DNA of 64,000 nucleotides from Thiotrichaceae bacterium UBA973 (lineage in GTDB: Bacteria > Pseudomonadota > Gammaproteobacteria > Eutrophobiales > Eutrophobiaceae): assembly GCA_002292815.1 (NCBI GenBank), contig DBBX01000009.1, positions 5,256 to 69,255 on the forward strand, in the 5' to 3' direction. Positions within the stretch are counted from its first letter, which is position 1; every line of letters begins with the position of its first letter. Both the position numbers and the translations under genes were made by a program. The notes under the pieces are model-generated. The model did no database searches. It had not been told where the DNA came from and saw nothing but the letters and a program-made list of their open reading frames with translations. This document shows, piece after piece, positions 35,401 through 43,009 of this stretch.

Positions 35401-37024
35401 GATCGCAGAAGTCAGACATTCCACCCCATGGGTTGAATTGATCTCACCACCACCGCATCACGATATTTATTCGATAGAAGATCTGGCGCAATTGATCCAC
35501 GATTTGAAGAATGCTAATCCAAAGGCACGCATCCATGTGAAGCTAGTTGCAGAAGTCGGCGTCGGTACGGTCGCTGCCGGTGTGGCTAAAGCGCATTCCG
35601 ATGTGGTTTTAGTTTCAGGTTATGACGGTGGTACTGGTGCATCACCGATGAGTTCACTTAAGCATGCCGGGTTACCTTGGGAATTGGGTGTAGCCGAGAC
35701 ACAGCAAGTCTTAGTCATGAACGGATTACGTGATCGTATTGTTGTCCAAACCGACGGACAGTTAAAAACCGGGCGTGATGTGGTTATCGCTGCCTTGCTC
35801 GGTGCAGAAGAATATGGATTCTCAACCGCACCTTTAGTCGTATCAGGTTGCATCATGATGCGTGTTTGTCATTTGAATACTTGTCCGGTTGGGGTTGCGA
35901 CACAAAACCCTGAGCTGACGAAAAAGTTTAGTGGGCAGCCTGAGTTTGTCGAAAACTTCTTTAAGTACATCGCTGAAGAAGTACGCGAGTACATGGCTGA
36001 ACTGGGTTATAGAACCGTCGACGAAATGGTCGGCCAGGTTGATAGATTAGAAACCAAGAAAGCGGTGAATCACTGGAAGGCGGCAGGTCTGGATTTTACC
36101 AACATATTGCATAAGCCAACACCACGGCCAGGCGATGAGATCTACTGTGTGAATGAACAAGATCACGGTCTGGAAAAATCACTGGATATGACCAAGTTGG
36201 TGCCGTTGAGTAAAGAGGCATTAGACAGTAAAAAGAAAGTCGATATCATCTTGCCGATCAAAAATACCGATAGAACAACCGGTACAATCCTCGGTTACAA
36301 CATTACTACACGTTATGGCGCGGAAGGTTTGCCAGAAGATACGGTGAATATTCATTTTAATGGATCAGCGGGCATGAGCTTTGGTGCCTTTTTACCAAAA
36401 GGCGTGACCATGACCTTGGAAGGTGATTCCAATGATTACATCGGCAAGGGTCTATCGGGTGGCAAGATCATTGTCTATCCACCACGTAAATCATCCTTTG
36501 TCCCGGAAGAAAATACCTTGGTCGGAAACGTTGTGCTTTACGGCGCGACCCAAGGCGAGGCCTATTTCCGTGGTCTTGCCGGAGAACGTTTCTGTGTGCG
36601 TAACAGTGGTGTAAATACCGTTGTTGAAGGTGTTGGTGACCATGGCTGTGAATACATGACCGGCGGTCGTGTTGTTATCATCGGTAAGACCGGACGTAAC
36701 TTCGGTGCAGGAATGTCAGGTGGTATCGCGTATGTCCTCGATGAAGATGGCGACTTTGAGATCCATTGCAATAAGGGCATGGTCAAACTCGAAGCGGTAG
36801 AAACCGCAGAAGATGTTCAGGTGGTTAAAGGTCTACTGACAAAACATGTGCAATACACACAAAGCACCGTTGCTGAAAAGATATTAGACAACTGGAACGG
36901 ATACCAAACTAAATTTGTAAAAGTCATGCCGAAACAATACAAACGCGTATTAGAAGCTATTAAACGTGGTAAAGAAAAAGGCCTGTCTGAAGAAGAAGCC
37001 ATTATGGAGGCAGCCAATGGGTAA
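32468..37024 (+). CDS. gltB: Glutamate synthase (NADPH) large subunit
   Basis: GltB transfers the amide of glutamine to 2-oxoglutarate, giving two glutamates, with GltD as the NADPH-oxidising partner. From the ATG at 32468 it has 1518 residues; an in-frame TTG at 32453 adds five, and neither has a good ribosome site. The N-terminal Ntn amidotransferase nucleophile is Cys20 (EHDACGLGFV), exposed by propeptide removal. The FMN-binding synthase domain contains GEGGENPDRF, and KPGEGGQLPG. The 3Fe-4S cysteines are in CIMMRVCHLNTCPVG, and a C-terminal GXGXG beta-helix follows. The codon choice is richer in GC than in neighbouring genes, consistent with high expression. It overlaps gltD by 8 bp. Confidence 0.96.
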   Translation: MKQAPEQQGLYDPSTEHDACGLGFVAHMKGQKSHKIIDDALTILRNLIHRGACGCEENTGDGVGILIQKPHKFFQRVCAEINIDLPDTDSYGAGMVFLPTDAAQAKQCQEIFERIIKEEDQQLLGWREVPTDDSSLGPTAVDGEPSFKQIFIAKSEALDSAAFDRKLYVIRKRAENEIWNSGLSEQNMFYVPSLSYRTFVYKGMLTGSQIEPMFPELSEPDVESALALVHQRFSTNTFPAWRLAHPFRYVAHNGEINTARGNANWMRAREALCESELFGDDLKKLFPICIEGGSDSATFDNVMEFLHMSGRPLPHAVLMMIPEAWSGHETMDDERKAFYEYHASLMEPWDGPASLSFTDGEVIGAVLDRNGLRPSRYYVTHDDVVIMASEVGVLDVAPENVKIKDRLHPGRIFMVDTKQGRIIDDEELKKQFTSEHPYGEWLKDNLLPIENLPNPKQIHGSNPDTLLQRQQAFGYTHEDLKLLMAPMAAKGMEPTGSMGTDAALAVLSNRSRLLYDYFKQLFAQVTNPPLDGIREQLVTQVATTIGPEGNLLEATPESCRRIKINSPVITNEELAKIRDVNLPGFKTATIDILYPVADGGAGLDKALEAVYLEVDQAIEDGYSNVILSDRAVNATKAAIPALLATAGVHHHLIRNGKRTRIGLVLESGEPREVHHFAVLIGYGIGAVNPYLAFESLGDMIGNGRLPEMEHAVAVNNFIKAVNKGLVKTMAKMGISTVQSYCGAQVFEAIGLNKEFVDKYFTWTASRIGGIGIDVVADEMNQRHHNAFPDRDVKEPDLEWGGEYQWRRDGEYHLFNPNTVFKLQHATRTGQYNIFKEYTELVNNQSENLATLRGLFEFKQHDKSIPLDEVEPIEEIMKRFSTGAMSFGSISKEAHETLAIAMNRIGGKSNTGEGGENPDRFTPDANGDLRRSSIKQVASGRFGVTSEYLANADDIQIKMAQGAKPGEGGQLPGSKVYPWIAEVRHSTPWVELISPPPHHDIYSIEDLAQLIHDLKNANPKARIHVKLVAEVGVGTVAAGVAKAHSDVVLVSGYDGGTGASPMSSLKHAGLPWELGVAETQQVLVMNGLRDRIVVQTDGQLKTGRDVVIAALLGAEEYGFSTAPLVVSGCIMMRVCHLNTCPVGVATQNPELTKKFSGQPEFVENFFKYIAEEVREYMAELGYRTVDEMVGQVDRLETKKAVNHWKAAGLDFTNILHKPTPRPGDEIYCVNEQDHGLEKSLDMTKLVPLSKEALDSKKKVDIILPIKNTDRTTGTILGYNITTRYGAEGLPEDTVNIHFNGSAGMSFGAFLPKGVTMTLEGDSNDYIGKGLSGGKIIVYPPRKSSFVPEENTLVGNVVLYGATQGEAYFRGLAGERFCVRNSGVNTVVEGVGDHGCEYMTGGRVVIIGKTGRNFGAGMSGGIAYVLDEDGDFEIHCNKGMVKLEAVETAEDVQVVKGLLTKHVQYTQSTVAEKILDNWNGYQTKFVKVMPKQYKRVLEAIKRGKEKGLSEEEAIMEAANG

Positions 37025-38459
37025 ACCAACTGGGTTTATGGAACACGGTAGGGCAAAACAACCTTACCGACCTGTAGCAGAACGTAAGCAAGACTGGAAA
37101 CAGGTCATGCAACCGTGGCCGGTTGCGCCATTAAAAGAACAGGCCTCACGTTGTATGGATTGCGGTATTCCATTTTGTCATCAAGGTTGTCCTTTAGGTA
37201 ACTTGATCCCGGACTGGAACGATCTGGTCTATCATGATCAGTGGCAAGATGCGATCAAACGTTTGCATGCGACCAACAACTTTCCGGAATTCACCGGTAC
37301 TTTATGTCCAGCGCCATGCGAAGGTGCCTGTGTGCTCGGTATAAACGAAGACCCAGTGACCATCAAAGCCGTTGAATTGTCTATTATTGATAAGGCTTGG
37401 GAAAACGGTTGGATCAAACCGGAAATACCAGAAAAGAAAACCGGCAAGAAGGTCGGCGTGATTGGATCAGGTCCAGCAGGTATGGCCGCGGCACAGCAAC
37501 TTGCGCGCGCCGGACATGATGTCACCTTGTTTGAAAGAGATGATCGTATCGGCGGCTTGATGCGTTACGGTATCCCGGAATTCAAGATGGAAAAGAGTCG
37601 TCTTGATCGTCGTATGGAACAGATGGCAGCAGAGGGAGTTACCTTCAAACCCAATAGCCATATTGGTATCGATATTGATGCGAATGATCTAAAGAAAGAG
37701 TTTGATGCCTTAGTTTTAAGTGGCGGAGCAAGTTCACGCCGAGATTTGCCGATCCCTGGACGTCAGTTGAGAGGCATCTACCAAGCAATGGATTTCTTGC
37801 CGCAAGCAAATAAAATATGCATGGGCGATACCATTCCAGAAGAAGAATTAATCAATGTAAAAGGGAAGCACGTGCTCATTATCGGTGGCGGTGACACCGG
37901 TGCGGATTGTATCGGCACCTCGCACAGACAAGGCGCAGCCTCGGTGACCTCACTAGAGATCATGCCTAAGCCACCAAAATCACGCGCAGAAGATAATCCC
38001 TGGCCACAATGGCCGTTCATCTATCGTACCGCGTCAGCGCACGAAGAAGGTGGCGAACGCGTTTATTCCGTGCAAACGAAAAAATTCCATGGTGATGAAG
38101 ACGGTAACGTAACTGAACTCGAACTTACCAAGGTCGAGATACAACGTGAAGCTGGGCGCATGCAATTCAATGACGTACCGAACAGCAAAGAAATGCTCAA
38201 AGCAGATTTTGTTTTTCTGGCAATGGGTTTCACCGGCGCGGAGAAAGAAGGCCTGGTCGAACAACTCGGTATTGATTTAAATGACCGCACCAACGTCTGG
38301 CAAGAGAACTGGCAAACGAATGTAGAAGGTGTGTTTGTTGCTGGCGATATGCAACATGGTCAGAGTTTGATTGTGTGGGCGATTGCAGAGGGTAGATCAG
38401 CTGCCGCTGCGGTTGATAAATATCTTATGGGGTCATCAGACCTTCCGGCTCCGGTCTGA
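37017..38459 (+). CDS. gltD: Glutamate synthase (NADPH) small subunit
   Basis: GltD passes electrons from NADPH through FAD and 4Fe-4S clusters to GltB. The 480-residue protein has the N-terminal ferredoxin-like Cys motifs (CMDCGIPFCHQGCPLGN and CPAPCEGACVLG). An FAD-binding GSGPAGMAAAQQLARAG follows, and an NADPH-binding GGGDTGADCIGTSHRQGA. The final FAD segment is VFVAGDMQHGQSLIVWAI. The start at 37017 has GGAGG six bases upstream and lies inside the gltB end; a longer in-frame start at 36966 is unlikely. An intrinsic terminator follows at 38556. Confidence 0.96.
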   Translation: MGKPTGFMEHGRAKQPYRPVAERKQDWKQVMQPWPVAPLKEQASRCMDCGIPFCHQGCPLGNLIPDWNDLVYHDQWQDAIKRLHATNNFPEFTGTLCPAPCEGACVLGINEDPVTIKAVELSIIDKAWENGWIKPEIPEKKTGKKVGVIGSGPAGMAAAQQLARAGHDVTLFERDDRIGGLMRYGIPEFKMEKSRLDRRMEQMAAEGVTFKPNSHIGIDIDANDLKKEFDALVLSGGASSRRDLPIPGRQLRGIYQAMDFLPQANKICMGDTIPEEELINVKGKHVLIIGGGDTGADCIGTSHRQGAASVTSLEIMPKPPKSRAEDNPWPQWPFIYRTASAHEEGGERVYSVQTKKFHGDEDGNVTELELTKVEIQREAGRMQFNDVPNSKEMLKADFVFLAMGFTGAEKEGLVEQLGIDLNDRTNVWQENWQTNVEGVFVAGDMQHGQSLIVWAIAEGRSAAAAVDKYLMGSSDLPAPV

Positions 38460-38472
38460 TCGTCTAGGTATC

Positions 38473-38539
38473 ATTCCCGCACACGACTGCATGGATGCAG
38501 GAGGTAGAGCGACTCAGGAGACAAAGCCGATTCGGGAAT
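38473..38539. repeat. REP-like palindromic element after gltD
   Basis: An outer 7-bp inverted repeat, ATTCCCG (38473-38479) and CGGGAAT (38533-38539), encloses a perfect inner palindrome CTGCAT-GG-ATGCAG (38487-38500). The nested palindromes and the place just after an operon resemble dispersed REP-type elements. No second copy was noticed in this window, so its repetitive nature is inferred. Confidence 0.45.
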
Positions 38540-38555
38540 TCAGTAGTAAATAAAT

Positions 38556-38579
38556 AACTCCCGCTAATGCGGGAGTTTC
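38556..38579 (+). terminator. Intrinsic terminator after gltBD
   Basis: AACTCCCGC, loop TAAT, GCGGGAGTT form a perfect 9-bp stem (38556-38577) with only a very short T tail. It lies about 95 bp beyond the gltD stop and is the likely end of the gltBD transcript. Confidence 0.75.
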
Positions 38580-38907
38580 ACGTTTAGTCTTTAAGTCTTT
38601 CGTTCTTTTTCTTACAGTGTTGTGCAAGGTGTGTGAATATTATCTACCCCATGACGATGATATTTTTAAGACTATATTAGTAGTAGTTTTAGACTAAAAC
38701 CCTCCGAAGGGGGGTATGTTTTAAGTGTAGTTTAGTTATTTAAATGGGGTATGATTATTTGGCGTTGCATGTGCAGTGACTGTTGCGATGCAACACAAGG
38801 TGCTCGTATTAATTGTCTTGAATAATACGTATGTTGATGGCGTTCGCATCTAGCTGTGTTTTTAACGATAATCAGCTATCTGACAACAACAGAATAGGAA
38901 CTATCTT
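38580..38907. other. Gene-free region with several hairpins upstream of psiE-like gene
   Basis: No open frame is credible here. CCCTCC-GAA-GGGGGG near 38700-38716, flanked by AAAA and TTTT, could be a hairpin; on the minus strand it would read as a stem followed by TTTT. Further inverted repeats are GTTGCAT (38764-38770) with ATGCAAC (38788-38794) and GTATTA (38806-38811) with TAATAC (38823-38828). These may form a structured leader of the following gene or a small RNA. Confidence 0.4.
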
Positions 38908-39366
38908 GTGCTAGATACCGAAAAAGTTGAAAAGTTTGACCAAAAATTAAAGGAAAAAGCCGATACCATTGGCAACCTGTTGGTTCACTGGTTTCATGCT
39001 CTAACATTATTTTTTATTGGGGCTGGAATTGTCTGGTCGGGGGTGGATGCTTTTTTTGATATGGCCGTAAAGGGTCATCATTCCATTGAGGATATTTTGC
39101 TTCTGTTTATTTACCTTGAGCTGTTGGCCATGGTGGGTATCTACTTTAAAACAAACCACATGCCAGTGCGATATCTGATCTATGTTGCCATCACTGGTTT
39201 AACCCGTATGCTAATCGGCCACATCTCCATTAATCATGTTCCTGATGCGGGTGTGCTGTATATCACCGGTGCGATTTTAATACTCTCATTAACTGTGCTG
39301 ATACTTAGATACGGTTCGGCTAAATTTCCGTATGGTGAGCCTGGTGAAGAACCTGCTCAGAAATAA
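38908..39366 (+). CDS. PsiE-family inner-membrane protein
   Basis: This 152-residue protein has four predicted membrane helices (about residues 25-47, 60-75, 87-104 and 113-131). It carries the PsiE-family pattern YLELLAMVGIYFKTNHMPVRYLIYVAITGLTRMLIG. E. coli PsiE is phosphate-starvation inducible, with unknown biochemical function. The start is a GTG with AGGAA eight bases upstream. It is monocistronic, downstream of a gene-free region rich in inverted repeats. No Pho box was recognised. Confidence 0.8.
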   Translation: MLDTEKVEKFDQKLKEKADTIGNLLVHWFHALTLFFIGAGIVWSGVDAFFDMAVKGHHSIEDILLLFIYLELLAMVGIYFKTNHMPVRYLIYVAITGLTRMLIGHISINHVPDAGVLYITGAILILSLTVLILRYGSAKFPYGEPGEEPAQK

Positions 39367-39581
39367 TTATAAAGGTCTCCGCTCAGTGTTTGGCAATGCA
39401 GTGGAAAAGATTGATACGGCCTGAAGAGCAACACACCTGGTGTTGAACTAATACAAAGGTATAGCGACAAATATAGGCATTGAAAAACTTGATGGTGCCG
39501 TAAGAGACACTACGATGATAAAATATAAAATTAGACAATTACAGCTTAACCCGTCTACGAATTAAATCCAGAATACTATTG

Positions 39582-40121
39582 CTAGTCTTTTTTCAGTAAG
39601 CCAAATTTTTTTAATTTCACACTTCTAATGAAGAAAAAAATAATTACGCCAAGAAGGCCTGTATAGATGCAGAGATTATGTAAGTTTTCAATTGAAAGAA
39701 TTAAGTTAATGTCATTCTCCAAGGAGATTGGGTAATAAGGTTCTACATCTGCGTGCATGATACTGTCTAGTAGTACGTGACTGTATGTTCCAATAAAGGC
39801 ACTAAGCACACAAACACGTAGGGTTAACTTTTTAGGGACATCAAATAGTTTTTTTTGATAGTCGCTAAAACCTTTCTTGATAAAGCCCATAATCGCTTGA
39901 TAGATCCATCTGCCGGTTATTACACTAAATATGGCAATTAATGTTGCGCCGATATAAGTGTGTGAAAATCCGTGTAAATTTCCTTCGCCCGTCAGTAGAA
40001 CCAGTATAGGTTGAATATCCATAAGCAATTGAGCCCAGCCAAATATTATCAAACTGAAAAAGCCTTGTAATAGTGCTTTTATTAGCATCCCGGGCCCCAT
40101 ATGGAATGGCGTTATAGGCAT
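39582..40121 (-). CDS. YdjM-like membrane protein (putative membrane-bound hydrolase family)
   Basis: This 179-residue integral membrane protein has about four hydrophobic helices. It starts with the conserved MPITPFHMGPG, and has the GFSHTYIGA and SHVLLDSIMHAD segments whose His and Asp residues resemble the YdjM/metal-dependent hydrolase group. Activity has not been shown for most of this family. It is last in a leftward run with the PP2C phosphatase gene 12 bp upstream and mtdB ahead of that. The 215 bp to psiE on its 3' side contain nothing recognisable beyond a small inverted repeat near 39429-39445. Confidence 0.6.
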   Translation of the reverse strand: MPITPFHMGPGMLIKALLQGFFSLIIFGWAQLLMDIQPILVLLTGEGNLHGFSHTYIGATLIAIFSVITGRWIYQAIMGFIKKGFSDYQKKLFDVPKKLTLRVCVLSAFIGTYSHVLLDSIMHADVEPYYPISLENDINLILSIENLHNLCIYTGLLGVIIFFFIRSVKLKKFGLLKKD

Positions 40122-40133
40122 ATTTGAAAAGAC

Positions 40134-40967
40134 TCAGGCATCTTTTGTTGCTGCATTCATGTAGATGAAGATACCGGTTCTATCATCTGACTTTATCTTT
40201 TTCTTTTCGATAACTTGTGTATCCCAAATAAGATCTTTGAGGGCTTCTACCGCGGTTTCTGCATTTTCATTCGAATTAAGTAGCTCATAGAGCTTTGGCG
40301 CATTAGCTTGTGGAATTTCGCCGACTTCCCGCTGCGGCTCCATAAAAGGGTCGGTTATGCCATCTGACGCAATCAGTAATACAGCATCATCTTTGGTATA
40401 AAAATGTTTTTCATTTAAGAAGAATGAGTCGCCAATGCCTATCGCATTATAGAGTCCATGCTGTGTATATTGTTTGGCTCTTAATATGTAGTTTTCTGCT
40501 GTGATTTCCCTGCCATTGACAAAGGTGCCTATCTCAGTTATGGCTGTTTTTTCTGCATCATCGCTTTGCATATTTAAATCTAGAGGTAATGCCTGCAGTA
40601 ATTTTCCCGAAGGTTTTTTTGCCAGTATAGAAACATCGCCAGCACTGAATGCAAACATCCTGTCTGCTCTATGCAAGATGCCACCGATGGCAGCATAAGC
40701 ACCGTCATTTATTGTTGTCGAATCAGCATTAATTGAGTGAATTAATTCTTTTATGTGATTAGTACGGGTAATGTTTGCAGCGTCTTGTTTTAGCCTCGTG
40801 TCGATATAGCGTGCAACATCACCGCCTGTTTCCTCACCATCATGACTTGAAGCGCCATCGGCAACGACATAAAGATCGCCATTGGGTGTCTTGTAATGAC
40901 CCCACATGTCTTCGCCCTTGCAGTCATTTTCGGAATATTCTTTCCAATTAATGACCATGTTGGTCAT
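40134..40967 (-). CDS. PP2C-type Ser/Thr protein phosphatase
   Basis: This 277-residue soluble PPM/PP2C phosphatase has metal-binding motifs VVADGASSHDG (Asp37), FSAGDVSI, LLIASDGITDPF and a C-terminal SDDRTGIFIY. No membrane segment or extra domain is visible. The partner kinase is not in the window. Its gene lies between mtdB (64 bp upstream) and a YdjM-like gene (12 bp downstream), an arrangement that I do not recognise. The start may be the ATG at 40967 or the one at 40958; neither has a convincing ribosome site. Confidence 0.82.
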   Translation of the reverse strand: MTNMVINWKEYSENDCKGEDMWGHYKTPNGDLYVVADGASSHDGEETGGDVARYIDTRLKQDAANITRTNHIKELIHSINADSTTINDGAYAAIGGILHRADRMFAFSAGDVSILAKKPSGKLLQALPLDLNMQSDDAEKTAITEIGTFVNGREITAENYILRAKQYTQHGLYNAIGIGDSFFLNEKHFYTKDDAVLLIASDGITDPFMEPQREVGEIPQANAPKLYELLNSNENAETAVEALKDLIWDTQVIEKKKIKSDDRTGIFIYMNAATKDA

Positions 40968-41031
40968 GAAAGTGGGCCTGTCATCGGAGGAAGCCTTATT
41001 TTTAGCATGCTACACACAAGAATAGGCCGTA

Positions 41032-41928
41032 TCAGTTTACTATTTCCATCGCTACTTCAAAGGCATCTTCAAAGTGAAAGTAGAGCGGAACGCCCATGCT
41101 GTACATTTTGATTAATAATCCCTGCTGGGTTTTGTATTTGATATCACCTATTGCGAGGGGACCGATGCCAACAGCATTGCTTTTACTGCCTTTTAAGGCA
41201 ACACCATTGTCATGCAGACCAATCCCTGCGATGCCTGCTGGTGGGACAGCATTCAGGTCAGCTGCTATTTTGAGTTTGCCTGCGGCAGCGACTTGTTGTT
41301 CACTGAGTACTTGTATCCCGGCCTTGGCTGTAGCAAATATCAGGTCGGCATGTTGTATCAGGTCGTCGATATGATCATTGGCTTCACCTTTCACACCTTC
41401 AACGACAGTCCCATATCTAGTATTACAAAATTCGGCTATTAGGTTGGCTTTATCTACGGCACGACCCAGTATCGTTACCTTGGCGCCCAGTTTGGCTGCC
41501 AATACGGCGGCAGAAGCCCCAACTGGCCCAGTACCACCTAGAACTAATAAGTTTTGCCCTTTTAAATCCTCGTCATGTCTGATTTTAAGTTGATGTGTAA
41601 CGGTAGCGACCATTGCCGCAGCAGTCGTAAAGGCACCGCTTGGGTCGGTAAGTACGGATATTTCAAATGGCGGCACCATGGCTTTTTTCGCGGCATTGAA
41701 CATATCCATCGCCAGATGCATATCTCTCCCGCCGATAAATATACCCGTCCGCTTTAGAGTTTTCGGCCCTCTTGAAAAGATCGTGTCTTGAACTATGGTC
41801 GCTACTTCGTCCAAATCAACACCCAAATAAGGCATGGCATGCCAACCTGCATCAAATGCCATGTTGACATCAAAGGCACTTAGATTTTTTGCAGGGGTGA
41901 TCATATGTAAAAGGTATTGTTTTTCCAT
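41032..41928 (-). CDS. mtdB: NAD(P)-dependent methylene-tetrahydromethanopterin dehydrogenase
   Basis: MtdB oxidises methylene-H4MPT to methenyl-H4MPT in formaldehyde oxidation of methylotrophs. The 298-residue protein shows the family start (LLHMITPAKNLSAFDVNMAFDAGW), TIFSRGPKTLKRTGIFIGGRD, VPPFEISVLTDPSGAFTTAAAMVA and a Rossmann motif LVLGGTGPVGASAAVLAA. Distinction from the related MtdA rests on overall pattern, so the cofactor preference is not certain. Other H4MPT-pathway genes (fae, mch, fhc) are not in the window. It is first in a leftward group with a PP2C phosphatase. Its presence argues for one-carbon oxidation or detoxification in this organism. Confidence 0.87.
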   Translation of the reverse strand: MEKQYLLHMITPAKNLSAFDVNMAFDAGWHAMPYLGVDLDEVATIVQDTIFSRGPKTLKRTGIFIGGRDMHLAMDMFNAAKKAMVPPFEISVLTDPSGAFTTAAAMVATVTHQLKIRHDEDLKGQNLLVLGGTGPVGASAAVLAAKLGAKVTILGRAVDKANLIAEFCNTRYGTVVEGVKGEANDHIDDLIQHADLIFATAKAGIQVLSEQQVAAAGKLKIAADLNAVPPAGIAGIGLHDNGVALKGSKSNAVGIGPLAIGDIKYKTQQGLLIKMYSMGVPLYFHFEDAFEVAMEIVN

Positions 41929-42110
41929 TGCTAAAGCCCTTCAATATTGTGTGATTAATCTTACGTGATAATAGCTAGAATAATACACTATTAAAGCTAA
42001 CGTATTGAGTAGGAGGTAATTAAAAATTTATTATTAATATTGGGTAGGTTACTATCCGAGTGTTGCTTAATGCCCGGAATTATAATCATGACTGAGGAAA
42101 ATTTAGTTTA

Positions 42111-42884
42111 ATGCTGATAGTTATTTCCCCTGCGAAGACGCTGGATTTTGAGACCTCTCCGATTACGAAAGATCATACGCAAGCTCAATTTTTGAAAGAA
42201 TCTCGGCAATTGATTACTGAGTTGAAGCAGCTGGCGCCGCATGAGGTTTCTGCCTTAATGAAGATCAGTGACAAACTTGGCACACTTAATTACATGCGCT
42301 TTAATGATTGGAAGACGCCGTTTACTTTAAATAATGCCAAGCAGGCATTATTGGCTTTCAAAGGCGATGTCTATACTGGTCTCGATGCAGAAACATTCAG
42401 TAATCAAGATCTCAAGTTTGCACAACAGCACCTAAGAATATTATCCGGGCTCTATGGTGTGTTGCGGCCGCTAGATTTGATCCAGGCCTATAGGTTGGAA
42501 ATGGGCACGAAATTTGAGAATAAGAACGGTAAGGACTTGTATGCGTTCTGGAATACAAAAATCACCGATCAAATTAACAAAGATCTTAAGGACAGCAAGA
42601 GCAAGACATTAATCAACCTCGCATCGAATGAATACTTTAAATCGATCCATGCTGGTGATATTAACGGCGAAATTATAGTCCCTGTATTCAAGGACTATAG
42701 TAGAGGCCAATATAAGATAATCAGTTTCTTTGCCAAGAAAGCGCGCGGCCTTATGAGTGCCTATATAATCAAGAATAAATTAAAGGATTCCGAAGCGATC
42801 AAAGCCTTTAATGTTGATGGCTATAAGTTTTATAAATCCGAGTCCAGTGAAACGAACTGGGTATTCCAGCGTAAACAAACCTGA
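42111..42884 (+). CDS. yaaA: Peroxide stress protein YaaA (UPF0246)
   Basis: YaaA lowers intracellular free iron under peroxide stress and binds DNA. The 257-residue sequence has the exact family opening MLIVISPAKTLDFE. It continues with FKGDVYTGLDAETFSNQDL, LRILSGLYGVLRPLDLIQAYRLEMGT, NLASNEYFKSI and the C-terminal FKDYSRGQYKIISFFAKKARG. The length is normal. It diverges from mtdB across 182 bp. No OxyR site was recognised. Confidence 0.94.
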   Translation: MLIVISPAKTLDFETSPITKDHTQAQFLKESRQLITELKQLAPHEVSALMKISDKLGTLNYMRFNDWKTPFTLNNAKQALLAFKGDVYTGLDAETFSNQDLKFAQQHLRILSGLYGVLRPLDLIQAYRLEMGTKFENKNGKDLYAFWNTKITDQINKDLKDSKSKTLINLASNEYFKSIHAGDINGEIIVPVFKDYSRGQYKIISFFAKKARGLMSAYIIKNKLKDSEAIKAFNVDGYKFYKSESSETNWVFQRKQT

Positions 42885-43009
42885 TTGATTTAGTGTTTCA
42901 ATTAAGATTTATATACCTTATGAGAATTATAAATGATATAAAAAACGCTACTCAGAATGAGCTATATTAAGTGATGGTGACATATATATTGCGATGGTAA
43001 GCTGCATAT

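Noticed and set aside
36966..37016. Longer gltD with a start inside gltB
   Set aside because: The ATG at 37017 has GGAGG at ideal spacing and matches the family start; the extra 17 residues look like frame-shadow of gltB.
39429..39445. CAACAC/GTGTTG hairpin after the psiE-like gene
   Set aside because: Short stem, no T tract and no other sign of function; it could occur by chance.
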